DNA of 64,000 bases from Marinarcus sediminis (GCF_048571275.1 NZ_CP182357.1:1612001-1676000); one strand, 5' to 3'. Shown: positions 17,926-35,877, counted from the first letter of the stretch. The notes: generated by a model from the sequence alone, not told the origin. A program made the numbers and translations.

Positions 17926-18613
17926 ATTAGCCGTAATGGGAGCAATGGAAGAGGAGATTGAACCTCTTTTAGAATATTTCAGTGATATAAAAGTAACAGA
18001 ATTTGCAAAAAATAAGTATTATGAAGTATCTTACAACGGTTTAGATATTGTGATTGCTTACTCTAAAATTGGAAAAGTCTTTGCCAGTTTAACGGCTTCA
18101 ACATTGATTGAAAAATTTGGCTGCGATACTTTGTTATTTTCTGGTGTTGCTGGTGGAATTAATCCAGAACTTAAAATTGGGGATTTAATTATTGCAAATC
18201 AATTGTGTCAACACGATTTAGATATTACTGCTTTTGGACATCCTCATGGATATGTTCCTGGTGGTGCTGTTTTTGTTGAAACGTCAAAAGCGTTAAATGC
18301 CATTGCAAAAGAGGTGGCAAAAGAGAAAAATTTAAAAGTGATTGAAGGAATCATTGCGACGGGTGATCAATTCGTACACTCAAATGAGCGAAAAGAGTTC
18401 ATAGAAAATACTTTTAAAGCAGATGCCTTAGAAATGGAGGGTGCAAGTGTTGCTGTTGTATGTGATGCATTAAACGTACCTTGTTTTATTTTAAGAGCCA
18501 TTTCAGATACTGCAGATATGGATGCTGGATTTGATTTTGATGAATTTTTGAAATCATCTGCAAAAAACTCTGCCAATTATTTAATCGAAATCATTAAAAA
18601 ACTCCAAAAATAA
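17918..18613 (+). CDS. mtnN: MTA/SAH nucleosidase (also acts on aminodeoxyfutalosine in relatives)
   Basis: Hydrolyses methylthioadenosine and S-adenosylhomocysteine; the Campylobacter and Helicobacter homologues also cleave 6-amino-6-deoxyfutalosine in menaquinone synthesis, so that role is plausible here. The 231-residue protein has the catalytic N-terminal Glu in MGAMEEEIEP, the substrate-binding ALEMEGASVAVVC and the catalytic Asp in RAISDTAD. It is translationally coupled to fabD. Confidence 0.93.
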   Translation: MTKLAVMGAMEEEIEPLLEYFSDIKVTEFAKNKYYEVSYNGLDIVIAYSKIGKVFASLTASTLIEKFGCDTLLFSGVAGGINPELKIGDLIIANQLCQHDLDITAFGHPHGYVPGGAVFVETSKALNAIAKEVAKEKNLKVIEGIIATGDQFVHSNERKEFIENTFKADALEMEGASVAVVCDALNVPCFILRAISDTADMDAGFDFDEFLKSSAKNSANYLIEIIKKLQK

Positions 18614-18621
18614 CTCAAAAA

Positions 18622-18647
18622 TAAGTATACTGGAAACAGTATACTTA
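18622..18647 (+). terminator. Hairpin with GAAA loop after mtnN
   Basis: An 11-base perfect stem (TAAGTATACTG / CAGTATACTTA) closed by a GAAA loop lies 9 bases after the mtnN stop and before the rrn promoter. There is no long T run, so it may be a weak terminator or an RNA 3'-end stabiliser. Confidence 0.5.
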
Positions 18648-18728
18648 CTCATTTATTATACAAAAACGCTAAATCGAATGAAAAGTAATAAAACTTTACA
18701 AATTTAAGTAAAAGTTAAGAGGAGGGGC

Positions 18729-18757
18729 TTGACAAAGGGTAAAAAATTGTCTATAAT
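18729..18757 (+). promoter_or_regulatory. rRNA operon 1 promoter
   Basis: TTGACA at 18729-18734 and TATAAT at 18752-18757, both perfect consensus and separated by 17 bases. This is the only perfect -35/-10 pair type noted in the window and is repeated at operon 2. The sequence from about 18690 to the 16S gene is shared by both operons. Confidence 0.9.
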
Positions 18758-18804
18758 TCCCGTCCAATTTCAGAGGAACTGGAGATAAGTTCTGAAGGGA
18801 TTAA

Positions 18805-18813
18805 GTTCTTTAA
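18805..18813 (+). promoter_or_regulatory. boxA-like antitermination site, rRNA operon 1
   Basis: GTTCTTTAA in the rrn leader resembles the E. coli boxA core (GCTCTTTAA), the loading site for NusB/NusE. nusB is encoded in this window. The leader from 18758 to 18955 holds no gene. Confidence 0.5.
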
Positions 18814-18955
18814 AATAAATGGTTAGAGAAGATATAATCTTTGTAAACCGAATATATACTTAAAACAAAAAGAAGAATAGAAGAATTCTTCGTCTAAACA
18901 ATGAGTGATAATTTTGTAATAAAATACAAAAATGTCAGTTTCAAACGAACATAAT

Positions 18956-20471
<1,516 letters not shown>

Positions 20472-20797
20472 CAGAGAAGACTTAAGTCATTTGTTTGACT
20501 TAAGCACAAATAAGTATATGTTCGGTTTATAAAGATTATAGAAGCCATGGATTGTAGAGACCAAATATAAGTTTTACAAGAGGGTAAGATTTATATTTGG
20601 TTTGTAAAAGGATCAAAAGTTATTTAAAAACATAATGTTAAAAGTCTTTAATTTTTCCATATGAGTAGAAGAAATTCTGTTTGTATAAGAAAGAAAAAAA
20701 ACACAACTTTTTTATTAAATATGTAATGTATTTAATAAGATAGTAGCCAAGGAATAATTATTCAAAAAAGGTGAAGTAATTTAATTACTTTATTATC
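20472..20797 (+). other. 16S-23S spacer of operon 1, without tRNA genes
   Basis: About 326 bases with no tRNA. It matches the spacer of operon 2 on both sides, but where operon 2 carries tRNA-Ile and tRNA-Ala, this copy has only a short unrelated joint around 20542-20559 (GCCATGGATTGTAG). Pairing segments that flank the 23S for processing are present. Confidence 0.85.
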
Positions 20798-23708
<2,911 letters not shown>

Positions 23709-23844
23709 TTATATTTCTTGGTTTACTATCTTATTAAGTACACAATACTTAGTAAAATGTGTTTATAAAGACTTTTAACATTATATTTAACTCTAATCAG
23801 AGTTGAGTAAAGAGTATATTTTTACAATATCTTCTTTACTCAAT

Positions 23845-23963
23845 TTGCTGGTGGTTATAGAGAAGTGGAAATACCCAGACCCATTCCGAACCTGGAAGTC
23901 AAGCACTTCATCGCTGATAATACTGCAGGGTCCCCTTGTGGAAACGTAAGCCGCTGCCAGCTT
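23845..23963 (+). rRNA. rrf: 5S ribosomal RNA, copy 1
   Basis: The terminal helix GCTGGTGG pairs with the 3' segment ending CTGCCAGC, and CCATTCCGAACCTGGAAGT is the conserved 5S core. About 119 nt; ends approximate to a few bases. Confidence 0.93.
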
Positions 23964-23975
23964 TGAGTTTTTTAC

Positions 23976-24027
23976 AAGCCTTTACCTAACTCATCCTCTT
24001 GGATGACTTTGGTAGAGGCTTTTTTTA
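23976..24027 (+). terminator. rRNA operon 1 terminator
   Basis: AAGCCTTTACC pairs with GGTAGAGGCTT around an AT-rich loop that itself can form TCATCC/GGATGA, followed by seven T. A near copy follows operon 2 with a different inner loop. Confidence 0.85.
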
Positions 24028-24109
24028 TGTCTTGTTTTATAAAAAAAAGCATAAAAATATGAAAGAAACCGAAACTTTCCAAATTTAAGTAAAAGTTAAG
24101 AGGAAGGGC

Positions 24110-24138
24110 TTGACAAAGGGTAAAAAATTGTCTATAAT
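24110..24138 (+). promoter_or_regulatory. rRNA operon 2 promoter
   Basis: TTGACA at 24110-24115 and TATAAT at 24133-24138 with a 17-base spacer, the same as operon 1. It lies only about 80 bases after the operon 1 terminator, so each operon has its own promoter. Confidence 0.9.
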
Positions 24139-24185
24139 TCCCGTCCAATTTCAGAGGAACTGGAGATAAGTTCTGAAGGGATTAA

Positions 24186-24194
24186 GTTCTTTAA
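24186..24194 (+). promoter_or_regulatory. boxA-like antitermination site, rRNA operon 2
   Basis: GTTCTTTAA, identical in sequence and position to the site in the operon 1 leader. The leader 24139-24336 otherwise holds no gene. Confidence 0.5.
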
Positions 24195-24336
24195 AATAAA
24201 TGGTTAGAGAAGATATAATCTTTGTAAACCGAATATATACTTAAAACAAAAAGAAGAATAGAAGAATTCTTCGTCTAAACAATGAGTGATAATTTTGTAA
24301 TAAAATACAAAAATGTCAGTTTCAAACGAACATAAT

Positions 24337-25852
<1,516 letters not shown>

Positions 25853-25939
25853 CAGAGAAGACTTAAGTCATTTGTTTGACTTAAGCAAAATTAAGTATAT
25901 GTTCGGTTTATAAAGATTATAGAAGTAAGTTGGTTAAAT

Positions 25940-26016
25940 GGGCCTATAGCTCAGCTGGCTAGAGCGCTCGACTGATAATCGTGAGGTCACAGGTTCAAGT
26001 CCTGTTAGGCCCACCA
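25940..26016 (+). tRNA. tRNA-Ile(GAT)
   Basis: Cloverleaf with acceptor GGGCCTA/TAGGCCC, D-arm AGCTCAGCTGGCTAGAGC, anticodon GAT at 25974-25976, GGTTCAAGT T-loop and encoded CCA. Located in the 16S-23S spacer of operon 2 only. Confidence 0.97.
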
Positions 26017-26054
26017 TTTTTAAGCTTACATGTAACCTTAAAGTATGTAAATGT

Positions 26055-26130
26055 GGGGAATTAGCTCAGCTGGGAGAGCGCCTGCCTTGCACGCAGGAGG
26101 TCAGCGGTTCGATCCCGCTATTCTCCACCA
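26055..26130 (+). tRNA. tRNA-Ala(TGC)
   Basis: Acceptor GGGGAAT/ATTCTCC, anticodon TGC at 26088-26090, GGTTCGATC T-loop and encoded CCA. It follows tRNA-Ile by 38 bases, the usual Ile-Ala spacer pair, and is found only in operon 2. The rest of the spacer to 26399 repeats operon 1. Confidence 0.97.
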
Positions 26131-26399
26131 TTTTCACAACATAAATCAAAGAATTTTTAGAGACCAAATATAAGTTTTACAAGAGGTAAGATTTATATTT
26201 GGTTTGTAAAAGGATCAAAAGTTATTTAAAAACATAATGTTAAAAGTCTTTAATTTTTCCATATGAGTAGAAGAAATTCTGTTTGTATAAGAAAGAAAAA
26301 AAACACAACTTTTTTATTAAATATGTAATGTATTTAATAAGATAGTAGCCAAGGAATAATTATTCAAAAAAGGTGAAGTAATTTAATTACTTTATTATC

Positions 26400-29310
<2,911 letters not shown>

Positions 29311-29446
29311 TTATATTTCTTGGTTTACTATCTTATTAAGTACACAATACTTAGTAAAATGTGTTTATAAAGACTTTTAACATTATATTTAACTCTAATC
29401 AGAGTTGAGTAAAGAGTATATTTTTACAATATCTTCTTTACTCAAT

Positions 29447-29565
29447 TTGCTGGTGGTTATAGAGAAGTGGAAATACCCAGACCCATTCCGAACCTGGAAG
29501 TCAAGCACTTCATCGCTGATAATACTGCAGGGTCCCCTTGTGGAAACGTAAGCCGCTGCCAGCTT
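29447..29565 (+). rRNA. rrf: 5S ribosomal RNA, copy 2
   Basis: Same as copy 1 in sequence, with the helix GCTGGTGG/CTGCCAGC and the conserved core. Ends are approximate. Confidence 0.93.
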
Positions 29566-29575
29566 TGAGTTTTAC

Positions 29576-29626
29576 AAGCCTTTACCTAACCTATCCCTTT
29601 GATAGCTTTGGTAGAGGCTTTTTTTT
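29576..29626 (+). terminator. rRNA operon 2 terminator
   Basis: Outer stem AAGCCTTTACC/GGTAGAGGCTT as in operon 1, followed by eight T. The inner loop differs (CTATC/GATAG instead of TCATCC/GGATGA), so the stem is kept while the loop has changed. Confidence 0.85.
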
Positions 29627-29647
29627 ACTTAATTAAAAGGAAATTCA

Positions 29648-29785
29648 TTGTCTAAAGAGAAGTTAAAACCAAAAATACCGCTTATTAAAACATCTATTGT
29701 CAAACAGCCTTCTGTATTTGCAGGTGGAAAACCTGGCGTCCCTTCTAAAATTACTACGAATAAAGATGCGTATAAGAGAGTGTAG
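29648..29785 (+). CDS. Small basic protein of unknown function (45 aa)
   Basis: An open frame starting at TTG 29648 with AAAGGAAA six bases upstream. It encodes 45 residues beginning MSKEKLKPKIPLIKTS and ending NKDAYKRV, Lys-rich, with FAGGKPGVPSK in the middle, and stops at TAG 29785. Codon choice resembles the neighbouring core genes. It lies between the operon 2 terminator and the convergent yihY gene, whose stop is only 7 bases away. I do not recognise the family. The good ribosome site and the exact fit into the gap are the main reasons to call it. Confidence 0.6.
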   Translation: MSKEKLKPKIPLIKTSIVKQPSVFAGGKPGVPSKITTNKDAYKRV

Positions 29786-29792
29786 TCTATTC

Positions 29793-30569
29793 TTAAGATT
29801 TAATGTTGAGTTGATAACAGAGTTTAACGCCATATAAATAGATGATCCAAGAGATATAAATCCAAAAAAAGAAGAACAGAAGTGTTGCCAGTGAGCCATA
29901 AATGGTTGTATAGGTTTTATTGTAAATCACATAATAGACAAAAAGGTTTTTAGTGATACTCAGTGTTACGAGCGTAATAAAAGATGAAATAAAAGCGGCT
30001 TTATTCGATACAAATCGGTTGACTGTCAGTTTAAATAATCCAAAGAATATGAGCCATGCGTACAAAAAAGTGATGAAATAATCAAAGATTGTACTATCAA
30101 AAAGTGATATGGTAATGATATACAATGCAAATACGATGGGGAAAAGTAAAAGTACACTGATATAAAAGAAAAAAGATGCATAAAGTGATTTTCTTTTTGC
30201 TTTATGAATTTTATTGACAATGTATTCATAATCTTTAAAAAACATTGTAAATACAAATAACATGTAGATAATTCCAATATTTCCTAAATGATTTGAATTG
30301 GATATAAAGTTTTTGACTTGTTCTATAAATTGTTCAGAGTGTGTTGGATTAATGATTTCTATAATGTATTGTAAAAAGACATCAATATAGTTGTTAAACT
30401 GTGGCAGGCTTGATATAACATAAATTGCCAAAGCAAGAATAGGAAGCATTGAGAAAATTGTAAAAAAGCTTAAACTCGCAGCATAGTATGTGGTATCATC
30501 ATTAAAAAATGAATCCAACAACTCTAAGAGTTTTTTAATTGGCTTTTGAACAAATTCCTCCTTTTTCAT
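29793..30569 (-). CDS. YihY/BrkB family inner-membrane protein
   Basis: 258-residue protein with about six membrane helices. It matches the YihY family (once mislabelled ribonuclease BN): DTTYYAASLSFFTIFSMLPIL near the N-terminus and YGSLATLLFFFFWIYISWIIYLYGVKL near the C-terminus. Function in the family is not established; some members affect envelope or antibiotic tolerance. It is the last gene of a minus-strand run and follows the glcD-like gene by 8 bases. Confidence 0.88.
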   Translation of the reverse strand: MKKEEFVQKPIKKLLELLDSFFNDDTTYYAASLSFFTIFSMLPILALAIYVISSLPQFNNYIDVFLQYIIEIINPTHSEQFIEQVKNFISNSNHLGNIGIIYMLFVFTMFFKDYEYIVNKIHKAKRKSLYASFFFYISVLLLFPIVFALYIITISLFDSTIFDYFITFLYAWLIFFGLFKLTVNRFVSNKAAFISSFITLVTLSITKNLFVYYVIYNKTYTTIYGSLATLLFFFFWIYISWIIYLYGVKLCYQLNIKS

Positions 30570-30577
30570 TTGAGTTA

Positions 30578-31966
30578 TTATAGACCCATTTTAAATGGAT
30601 TTAATATGTTATTGGGATCAAAGGCTTTTTTAATGCTTTTGAAAAGATCCATTTCTGCTTTGTTAAAAGCAATTTCCATAAAAGGCGCTTTTGATAAACC
30701 AATACCATGTTCACCTGAAAGTGTTCCTCCCATAGATACAACCAGTTTAAAAATCTCTTTTATGGCTTCATGACCATTGTCCATCTCTTGTTCATCGTTT
30801 TTGTCTTTGACCATGACATTAACATGGATATTTCCATCTCCAGAGTGACCAAAACATGGGGCTTTTAATCCATATTTATCCGCAATTTTATAAATCTCTT
30901 CTAAGGCAATTGGGAGTTTACTTCTGGGCACGGAGATATCTTCATTGAGTTTTTTTGTTCCATAAACCATCGTAGCTGGAGAAGCATTTTTTCTGGCAAA
31001 CCAAAGTTTAGCCGCCTCTTCATCATTTTGAGCTATTATAAAATCATTTGAACCATTCTCTTTAAAGGATTGTTTTAAGGTTTCCAGTTGAGAAGTGAGT
31101 TCTTCTTGAGATGAACCATCTACGTCTCCTACTAAAATCCCACCGGCATGTTCTGGCAGTTTAATTTCTGGAAATTTTTGTTTTAACGCGTCAATAACTA
31201 AGGCATCTAAAAACTCCATGGCAACAGGGTTCGCACCAGCAGCAAGTGATTTGAATACCGCATTCATTGCTTTGGTTACATCAGGGAAAACACCCATATA
31301 GGTTTTTTTGTATTTTGGTTTTGGGATAAGTTTTAGGGTTATCTCTGTAATGACAGCAAGTGTTCCTTCTGAAGCTATAATAATACCAGCGGTGTTATAT
31401 CCAGCAACATCTTTGATCGTTTTTTTACCCGCAGTGATGATTTCACCATTGGGTAAAACAGCTCTTAGGGCAACCACATAATCTTTTGTTATTCCATATT
31501 TAGCTGCTCTCATTCCACCTGCATTTTCAGCAACATTGCCCCCTAAAGTACAATACATTTCACTTGCTGGATCGGGCGGATAAAAAAGTCCCACCTCTTC
31601 AACGGCTTTTTGAAAATCCATGTTAATCACGCCTGGCTGTACAATCCCTAGCATGTTCTCCATATCAATTTCAAGTATTTTATTCATGTATCGCTCAAGA
31701 GATAGAATAATCCCTCCATGAGCAGGCAATGCCCCACCTGTAAAGCAAGACCCTGAGCCTCTTGGAACGATGATAATTTTATGCTCATCGCAATATTTTA
31801 CAACTTTTGATACATCTTGTTCATCTTTTGGGAAAACAACCGCATCGGGTTCAAATCGTTCACGTGTCGCATCGTAGCAATAAGCAATTAAATGGGCTTT
31901 ATCACTCTTAACATTCTCTTCACCTACAATGGCTTTGAATGCTTGTAAATGGCTATTTTCTATCAT
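30578..31966 (-). CDS. glcD: FAD-linked glycolate/D-lactate oxidase subunit (GlcD-like)
   Basis: 462-residue flavoprotein of the FAD-binding PCMH and FAD-oxidase C families. The N-terminal FAD-binding part has VPRGSGSCFTGGALP and LGGNVAENAGGMRAAKYGITKDYV; the C-terminal domain ends with HSGDGNIHVNVM and GTLSGEHGIGLSK. Such enzymes oxidise glycolate or D-lactate and pass electrons to quinone. No glcE or glcF lies next to it, so the substrate is uncertain. Its start overlaps the upstream gene's stop by one base. Confidence 0.88.
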   Translation of the reverse strand: MIENSHLQAFKAIVGEENVKSDKAHLIAYCYDATRERFEPDAVVFPKDEQDVSKVVKYCDEHKIIIVPRGSGSCFTGGALPAHGGIILSLERYMNKILEIDMENMLGIVQPGVINMDFQKAVEEVGLFYPPDPASEMYCTLGGNVAENAGGMRAAKYGITKDYVVALRAVLPNGEIITAGKKTIKDVAGYNTAGIIIASEGTLAVITEITLKLIPKPKYKKTYMGVFPDVTKAMNAVFKSLAAGANPVAMEFLDALVIDALKQKFPEIKLPEHAGGILVGDVDGSSQEELTSQLETLKQSFKENGSNDFIIAQNDEEAAKLWFARKNASPATMVYGTKKLNEDISVPRSKLPIALEEIYKIADKYGLKAPCFGHSGDGNIHVNVMVKDKNDEQEMDNGHEAIKEIFKLVVSMGGTLSGEHGIGLSKAPFMEIAFNKAEMDLFKSIKKAFDPNNILNPFKMGL

Positions 31967-33018
31967 TATTTTATTCCTAATAAATTCTTGTAATATGCGT
32001 CATAATGAACTTGTTGAGTCTTTTCATCTTTGATGTTTAAAGAGTCATTGAGATAATCCTCTTCGGTTTTCTCTTTAGGAGAGACGAAACTTTTTAGCAT
32101 ATCAATATATCCTGAAAAATCAATGTCCCAAAAGGCTTTGTCAATCTCTGCAACTCTGGTATAAAAAGGGAGTTGCTCTTCATTATTGGCATAGATAATT
32201 TTATACGATTCTAAAACATTAAATGTTTTTGCATCAACGACATAGACTTTGTTATTGAGAACAAAAAAGATGGTTCCAATATTTTGGAATTTTGCAAATT
32301 GAATAAAAGTCTCTTTTGAAGGTAAAGGTTCATTTTCTACTTTTAGATGAGTTGCAAAAATATCAGAGTGTAAAAAATTGTGTTTTTTGAATTTCTCTCT
32401 GACCACATTAAAACTGTCTGATGTTGGTGCAATAAGCAATGAAGCATCGTATAAATAGTTTAAGATAAGTGTATCACCCTCTTGTGCTTTTTTTGAAGTT
32501 GTAGGAATTGCATTTTGTTTTAAATCATCAAATTTACTCAACGTTAAAGTAGATGTTGTGGCATTGCTGCTTGCAACAAAAGCATTGGCAACAATGACCG
32601 AACGGCCATTTGGATAGGTGTGTACTACAATGCCACTTTGACCTGTTCTTAAATTTGGCAAATGAATGGTAGCCGTGTTATTACTCACTGCGCTGATTTT
32701 TGTATATTGAATATCAAATGATGGAATTTTAACTTCATCTCTGGCATTAACATAAGGACTCACAGCTGGCTTAACATCGGTTAAAATATAGGTGTAGTTT
32801 AATCCTTTTTGCGATGATGCTATTTGAATATCTTTGATATGCCAACCATTTTGTTTCATCTGTTCGATAGAGTTTTGAGATTTACACTCTCCTCCCTCTA
32901 ATGCTACTGTTTCAATAGTAGAGGGAGAAAGCCAATCTTTTTTATAACACGTTGTTTCTGTGGCATTCAAAATAGTGGCAATCAATAATGCGCAAAGTAG
33001 TAATAATTTCGTTTTCAT
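31966..33018 (-). CDS. PgbA-like exported protein (plasminogen-binding family N-terminal domain)
   Basis: 350 residues with a signal peptide (about 1-19) and a conserved periplasmic domain: KKDWLSPSTIETVALEGGEC, DVKPAVSPYVNARDEVK and NGRSVIVANAF match the domain that begins Helicobacter PgbA/PgbB. In Campylobacterota this domain is widespread in non-pathogens, so plasminogen binding is not its likely core role. The C-terminus lacks the long lysine-rich repeat region of PgbA. It sits between bcp and the glcD-like gene. Confidence 0.8.
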   Translation of the reverse strand: MKTKLLLLCALLIATILNATETTCYKKDWLSPSTIETVALEGGECKSQNSIEQMKQNGWHIKDIQIASSQKGLNYTYILTDVKPAVSPYVNARDEVKIPSFDIQYTKISAVSNNTATIHLPNLRTGQSGIVVHTYPNGRSVIVANAFVASSNATTSTLTLSKFDDLKQNAIPTTSKKAQEGDTLILNYLYDASLLIAPTSDSFNVVREKFKKHNFLHSDIFATHLKVENEPLPSKETFIQFAKFQNIGTIFFVLNNKVYVVDAKTFNVLESYKIIYANNEEQLPFYTRVAEIDKAFWDIDFSGYIDMLKSFVSPKEKTEEDYLNDSLNIKDEKTQQVHYDAYYKNLLGIK

Positions 33019-33026
33019 TGTGTTCC

Positions 33027-33533
33027 TTAATGTGCTTTTAATTCTTTTAATTTTTCTCTGACTTCATTGACATGGAGAACCTCCACGGTTTCGCCTTTGA
33101 CTTTTTTCTTTTTTCTTACATTTACTTTTTCCCAAGCTGCGGCAATATTACCTTGGGGATTAATGATAAAAGTCGTTCTTACAATGCCCATAGACTCTCT
33201 GCCCATAAACTTTTTAAGTTGCCATACGTTGTAATCTTCACACATTTTTTTGTCAGTATCGGCTAAGAGGGTTATCTCTAAGTTTTGTTTTTCAATAAAG
33301 TTTCTGTGTTTTGCCGTAGTATCTGTACTGACACCTAAAATTACCGCATCCAAATCCTCAAAATCAGGCAGTGCAGCTGTAAAATCGCACGCTTGCGTTG
33401 TACATCCTGGGGTATTGTCTCTTGGATAAAAATATAAAACAATCCATTTCCCCAATATATCTCTTAAACATATCTCTACATCATCTTGATTTGGCGCACA
33501 AAAATCGGGAGCTTTACTTCCTATCTCTAACAT
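33027..33533 (-). CDS. bcp: Thiol peroxidase, Bcp/PrxQ type
   Basis: Cytosolic peroxiredoxin reducing peroxides through thioredoxin. In 168 residues it has the peroxidatic cysteine C44 in TPGCTTQ and the resolving cysteine C49 five residues later, the arrangement of the two-cysteine PrxQ subgroup. The C-terminus is slightly longer than usual (about 155). It lies 9 bases from cmoA in a minus-strand run. Confidence 0.93.
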   Translation of the reverse strand: MLEIGSKAPDFCAPNQDDVEICLRDILGKWIVLYFYPRDNTPGCTTQACDFTAALPDFEDLDAVILGVSTDTTAKHRNFIEKQNLEITLLADTDKKMCEDYNVWQLKKFMGRESMGIVRTTFIINPQGNIAAAWEKVNVRKKKKVKGETVEVLHVNEVREKLKELKAH

Positions 33534-33542
33534 CTTTATCCT

Positions 33543-34250
33543 TTATTTTATTGCAATAAAAGTTGCAAAATTTACCCATTTGAAAAGTGTTTCACAATGC
33601 GAAAATCCTGCGTCTTTTATCATCTGTTTGTTCTCATCTTCACTGTATGGAATGAGCACATTTTCTAAGGCTTCTCTCTTTTGAGAAATCTCAAACTCTG
33701 AATAGCCTTGCGTTTTTTTAAATTTATAATATTCATCAATGGATTGTTTGTTTAAAATTTTATTTGATGAAATGACTTTTTCACTGAAAATAAAAATACC
33801 ACCATTGCTCAAAGAATCATAGATTTTTTGTATGAGTTTCTCTCTTTGCAAAGGTCTGATAAATTGTAAAGTATAGTTTGAAATAATCAATTTTGCATCA
33901 TTCAAACTCACATCGTGCAAATCTCCATGGATTAAATTGAGTTCTACTCCAAAGGCTTTGGCTTTGTTTGCAGCACGGTTTAACATGGCTTGTGAATTGT
34001 CAATACCAATCAAATCAAGCCTCTTTTCACAATGTTTTGAAAGCTCAATAAGGGTTGAAGCCGTTGAACATCCTAAATCATATACTTTGTCGTTCTCTTC
34101 TAAGAAATTAAGTGCAAAATCAATGGTTAAACGCTGCATCTCTTTGTAGTAAGGAACCGATCGATTTAACATATCGTCAAATACAGAAGCGACCTCTTCA
34201 TCAAACTCAAATTGTTTTGTAATGGACTTTTCAAATACTTTATCTATCAT
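33543..34250 (-). CDS. cmoA: Carboxy-S-adenosyl-L-methionine synthase
   Basis: Converts SAM and prephenate to carboxy-SAM, the cofactor for cmo5U modification of tRNA wobble uridines. The 235-residue protein has a class I methyltransferase fold with VYDLGCSTASTLIELS (motif I) and IGIDNSQAMLNRA, and the family's FDEEVASVFDDMLNRSVPYY opening. No cmoB is adjacent. Confidence 0.93.
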   Translation of the reverse strand: MIDKVFEKSITKQFEFDEEVASVFDDMLNRSVPYYKEMQRLTIDFALNFLEENDKVYDLGCSTASTLIELSKHCEKRLDLIGIDNSQAMLNRAANKAKAFGVELNLIHGDLHDVSLNDAKLIISNYTLQFIRPLQREKLIQKIYDSLSNGGIFIFSEKVISSNKILNKQSIDEYYKFKKTQGYSEFEISQKREALENVLIPYSEDENKQMIKDAGFSHCETLFKWVNFATFIAIK

Positions 34251-34313
34251 GTGAACATTGTACCTAATTGTATGTTATATTAAAATAATTTCTTGATGTG
34301 ATTGTTTGATATT

Positions 34314-35141
34314 TTAATAGACTTGTTGAAAATATTTTTTTACATTTTCAATATCTAAATTGATTTGATTTTTCAATGCTTCAAAAGAGTCGAATTTTTT
34401 GTTTTCTCGAATTTTTTCAAAAAACTTTATTTGAATATCGTGAGTGTGATTGGTTAAGTTTTCATCTAAAATATGCGTTTCAATGGCATAACTTCCATCC
34501 GTAGTTGTTCGATGCCCTAAAAAGGTTACTGAAAAATAGCTGTGATCATTAATGATGGTTTTAGTAGCATAAACTCCTTCATTGGGAAGAAGAAAATCTT
34601 CGACGAAAAGGTTAATCGTTGGTACAAAACTTTTAGAACCTAACCCTTGTCCTCGAATTTGAGTGCCGTGAATTTTATATTTTTTCCCTAAAAGGGTATT
34701 GGCGGTAGAAAAATCGCCTTTTTGTACATACTCTCTGATGATTCTTGAGTGTACGGGAATGTCATTGATACTGATTTCGTTAATGACGACAACTTCACCT
34801 CCAAAAAGCTCTTTTAAGTTTTGAATACAATCTTTTCTGTTCGCCCCAAAACAAAAATCAAACCCCACAACGATTTTTCTAATTTGAGGAAACTCCTCTT
34901 TTAAAAGCTCTATAAACTCTCTACCGCTTAAGTGTTTGATATTTTTTAAATCATAATAATAAATGGGAAATTTGGTGTACTCTTCTCGGTGTGTTTTGGG
35001 CGTTAGGTTGGCATAACCTGTGTCAATAACTACAATGGCACCGTTTTTGGTCAGATTTGAAAAAAGTGTTTGATGCGCCATATGCATGCCATCGAAGCCG
35101 CCAATGGCAATAGAAGTTATGGTTTTTTTATCAACACGCAT
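34314..35141 (-). CDS. ribF: Riboflavin kinase/FMN adenylyltransferase
   Basis: Makes FMN and FAD from riboflavin. The N-terminal nucleotidyltransferase domain has AIGGFDGMHMAHQTL, and the C-terminal flavokinase domain has the conserved GLGSKSFVPTINLFVED region and NEGVYATKT. It is 275 residues, a little shorter than E. coli RibF (313), as in other Campylobacterota. Its start lies inside tlyA (25-base overlap). Confidence 0.93.
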   Translation of the reverse strand: MRVDKKTITSIAIGGFDGMHMAHQTLFSNLTKNGAIVVIDTGYANLTPKTHREEYTKFPIYYYDLKNIKHLSGREFIELLKEEFPQIRKIVVGFDFCFGANRKDCIQNLKELFGGEVVVINEISINDIPVHSRIIREYVQKGDFSTANTLLGKKYKIHGTQIRGQGLGSKSFVPTINLFVEDFLLPNEGVYATKTIINDHSYFSVTFLGHRTTTDGSYAIETHILDENLTNHTHDIQIKFFEKIRENKKFDSFEALKNQINLDIENVKKYFQQVY

Positions 35142-35863
35142 GAATTGTCCTCATTTTGTTTTGTAAAATAGAAAAGCTCTTCTGCATTTCCATCTTTTCC
35201 TTGGAGTTTACTCATGGCATTATACTCTAACTTCCATTTGTAATTCTTTGTTGCATCGATGAATTTTGTACGTGCATGTGCAATGGCTTTATTATCTTTT
35301 ACCACCCCTTTTTTGTCTCTTTTAACATTGGTTCCTACTTCAAATTGAGGTTTAAAAAGCAGAATAATTTCGTTTGATGAAAGGGTCTGTATGGCAGGTA
35401 AAATATGGTGCACACTGATAAAAGAGACATCGCACGTGACCACTTCAAACGTTTTATTGGGTCTGAAATCTCTGATGTCACAGTTTTCAAAAAAAGTGAT
35501 ACGATTATTGCCCCTTAAAGTTTCATGCAGTTGATTGGAACCCACATCCACACACGTAACATGTTCAATGCCGTTATTTAAAAGAATTTGGGTAAAGCCT
35601 CCTGTACTTGAGCCAATATCCAAAGCCTCTTTATTTTTAAATGCAATATCTGTCTCTTCTAAAAAGTGTTTTAATTTATAAGCAGCTCTTGAAACAAAAA
35701 ATTCATCTTCAAGCAGTTCAATTTTATTGTGGGCTTCAACATTAAAAGATGGTTTTGATATAATGATGCCATCTATTTTTACTTTGTTTGATTTTATAAG
35801 TTCATGCGCTTTGTTTCTGCTTTGAATATTGAAAGCTTCTGTTAAAAATAAATCTAATCTCAT
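35117..35863 (-). CDS. tlyA: TlyA family rRNA 2'-O-methyltransferase
   Basis: 248 residues: an N-terminal S4 RNA-binding domain (RLDLFLTEAFNIQSRNKAHELI) and an FtsJ-like methyltransferase domain with ALDIGSSTGGFTQILL as the SAM site. TlyA homologues methylate 16S and/or 23S rRNA at cytidine 2'-O and affect capreomycin sensitivity. It is translationally coupled to ribF, the usual pair in Campylobacterota. It diverges from yigZ with only 14 bases between starts. Confidence 0.93.
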   Translation of the reverse strand: MRLDLFLTEAFNIQSRNKAHELIKSNKVKIDGIIISKPSFNVEAHNKIELLEDEFFVSRAAYKLKHFLEETDIAFKNKEALDIGSSTGGFTQILLNNGIEHVTCVDVGSNQLHETLRGNNRITFFENCDIRDFRPNKTFEVVTCDVSFISVHHILPAIQTLSSNEIILLFKPQFEVGTNVKRDKKGVVKDNKAIAHARTKFIDATKNYKWKLEYNAMSKLQGKDGNAEELFYFTKQNEDNSCVLIKKP

Positions 35864-35877
35864 AGGTGGAATTATAG

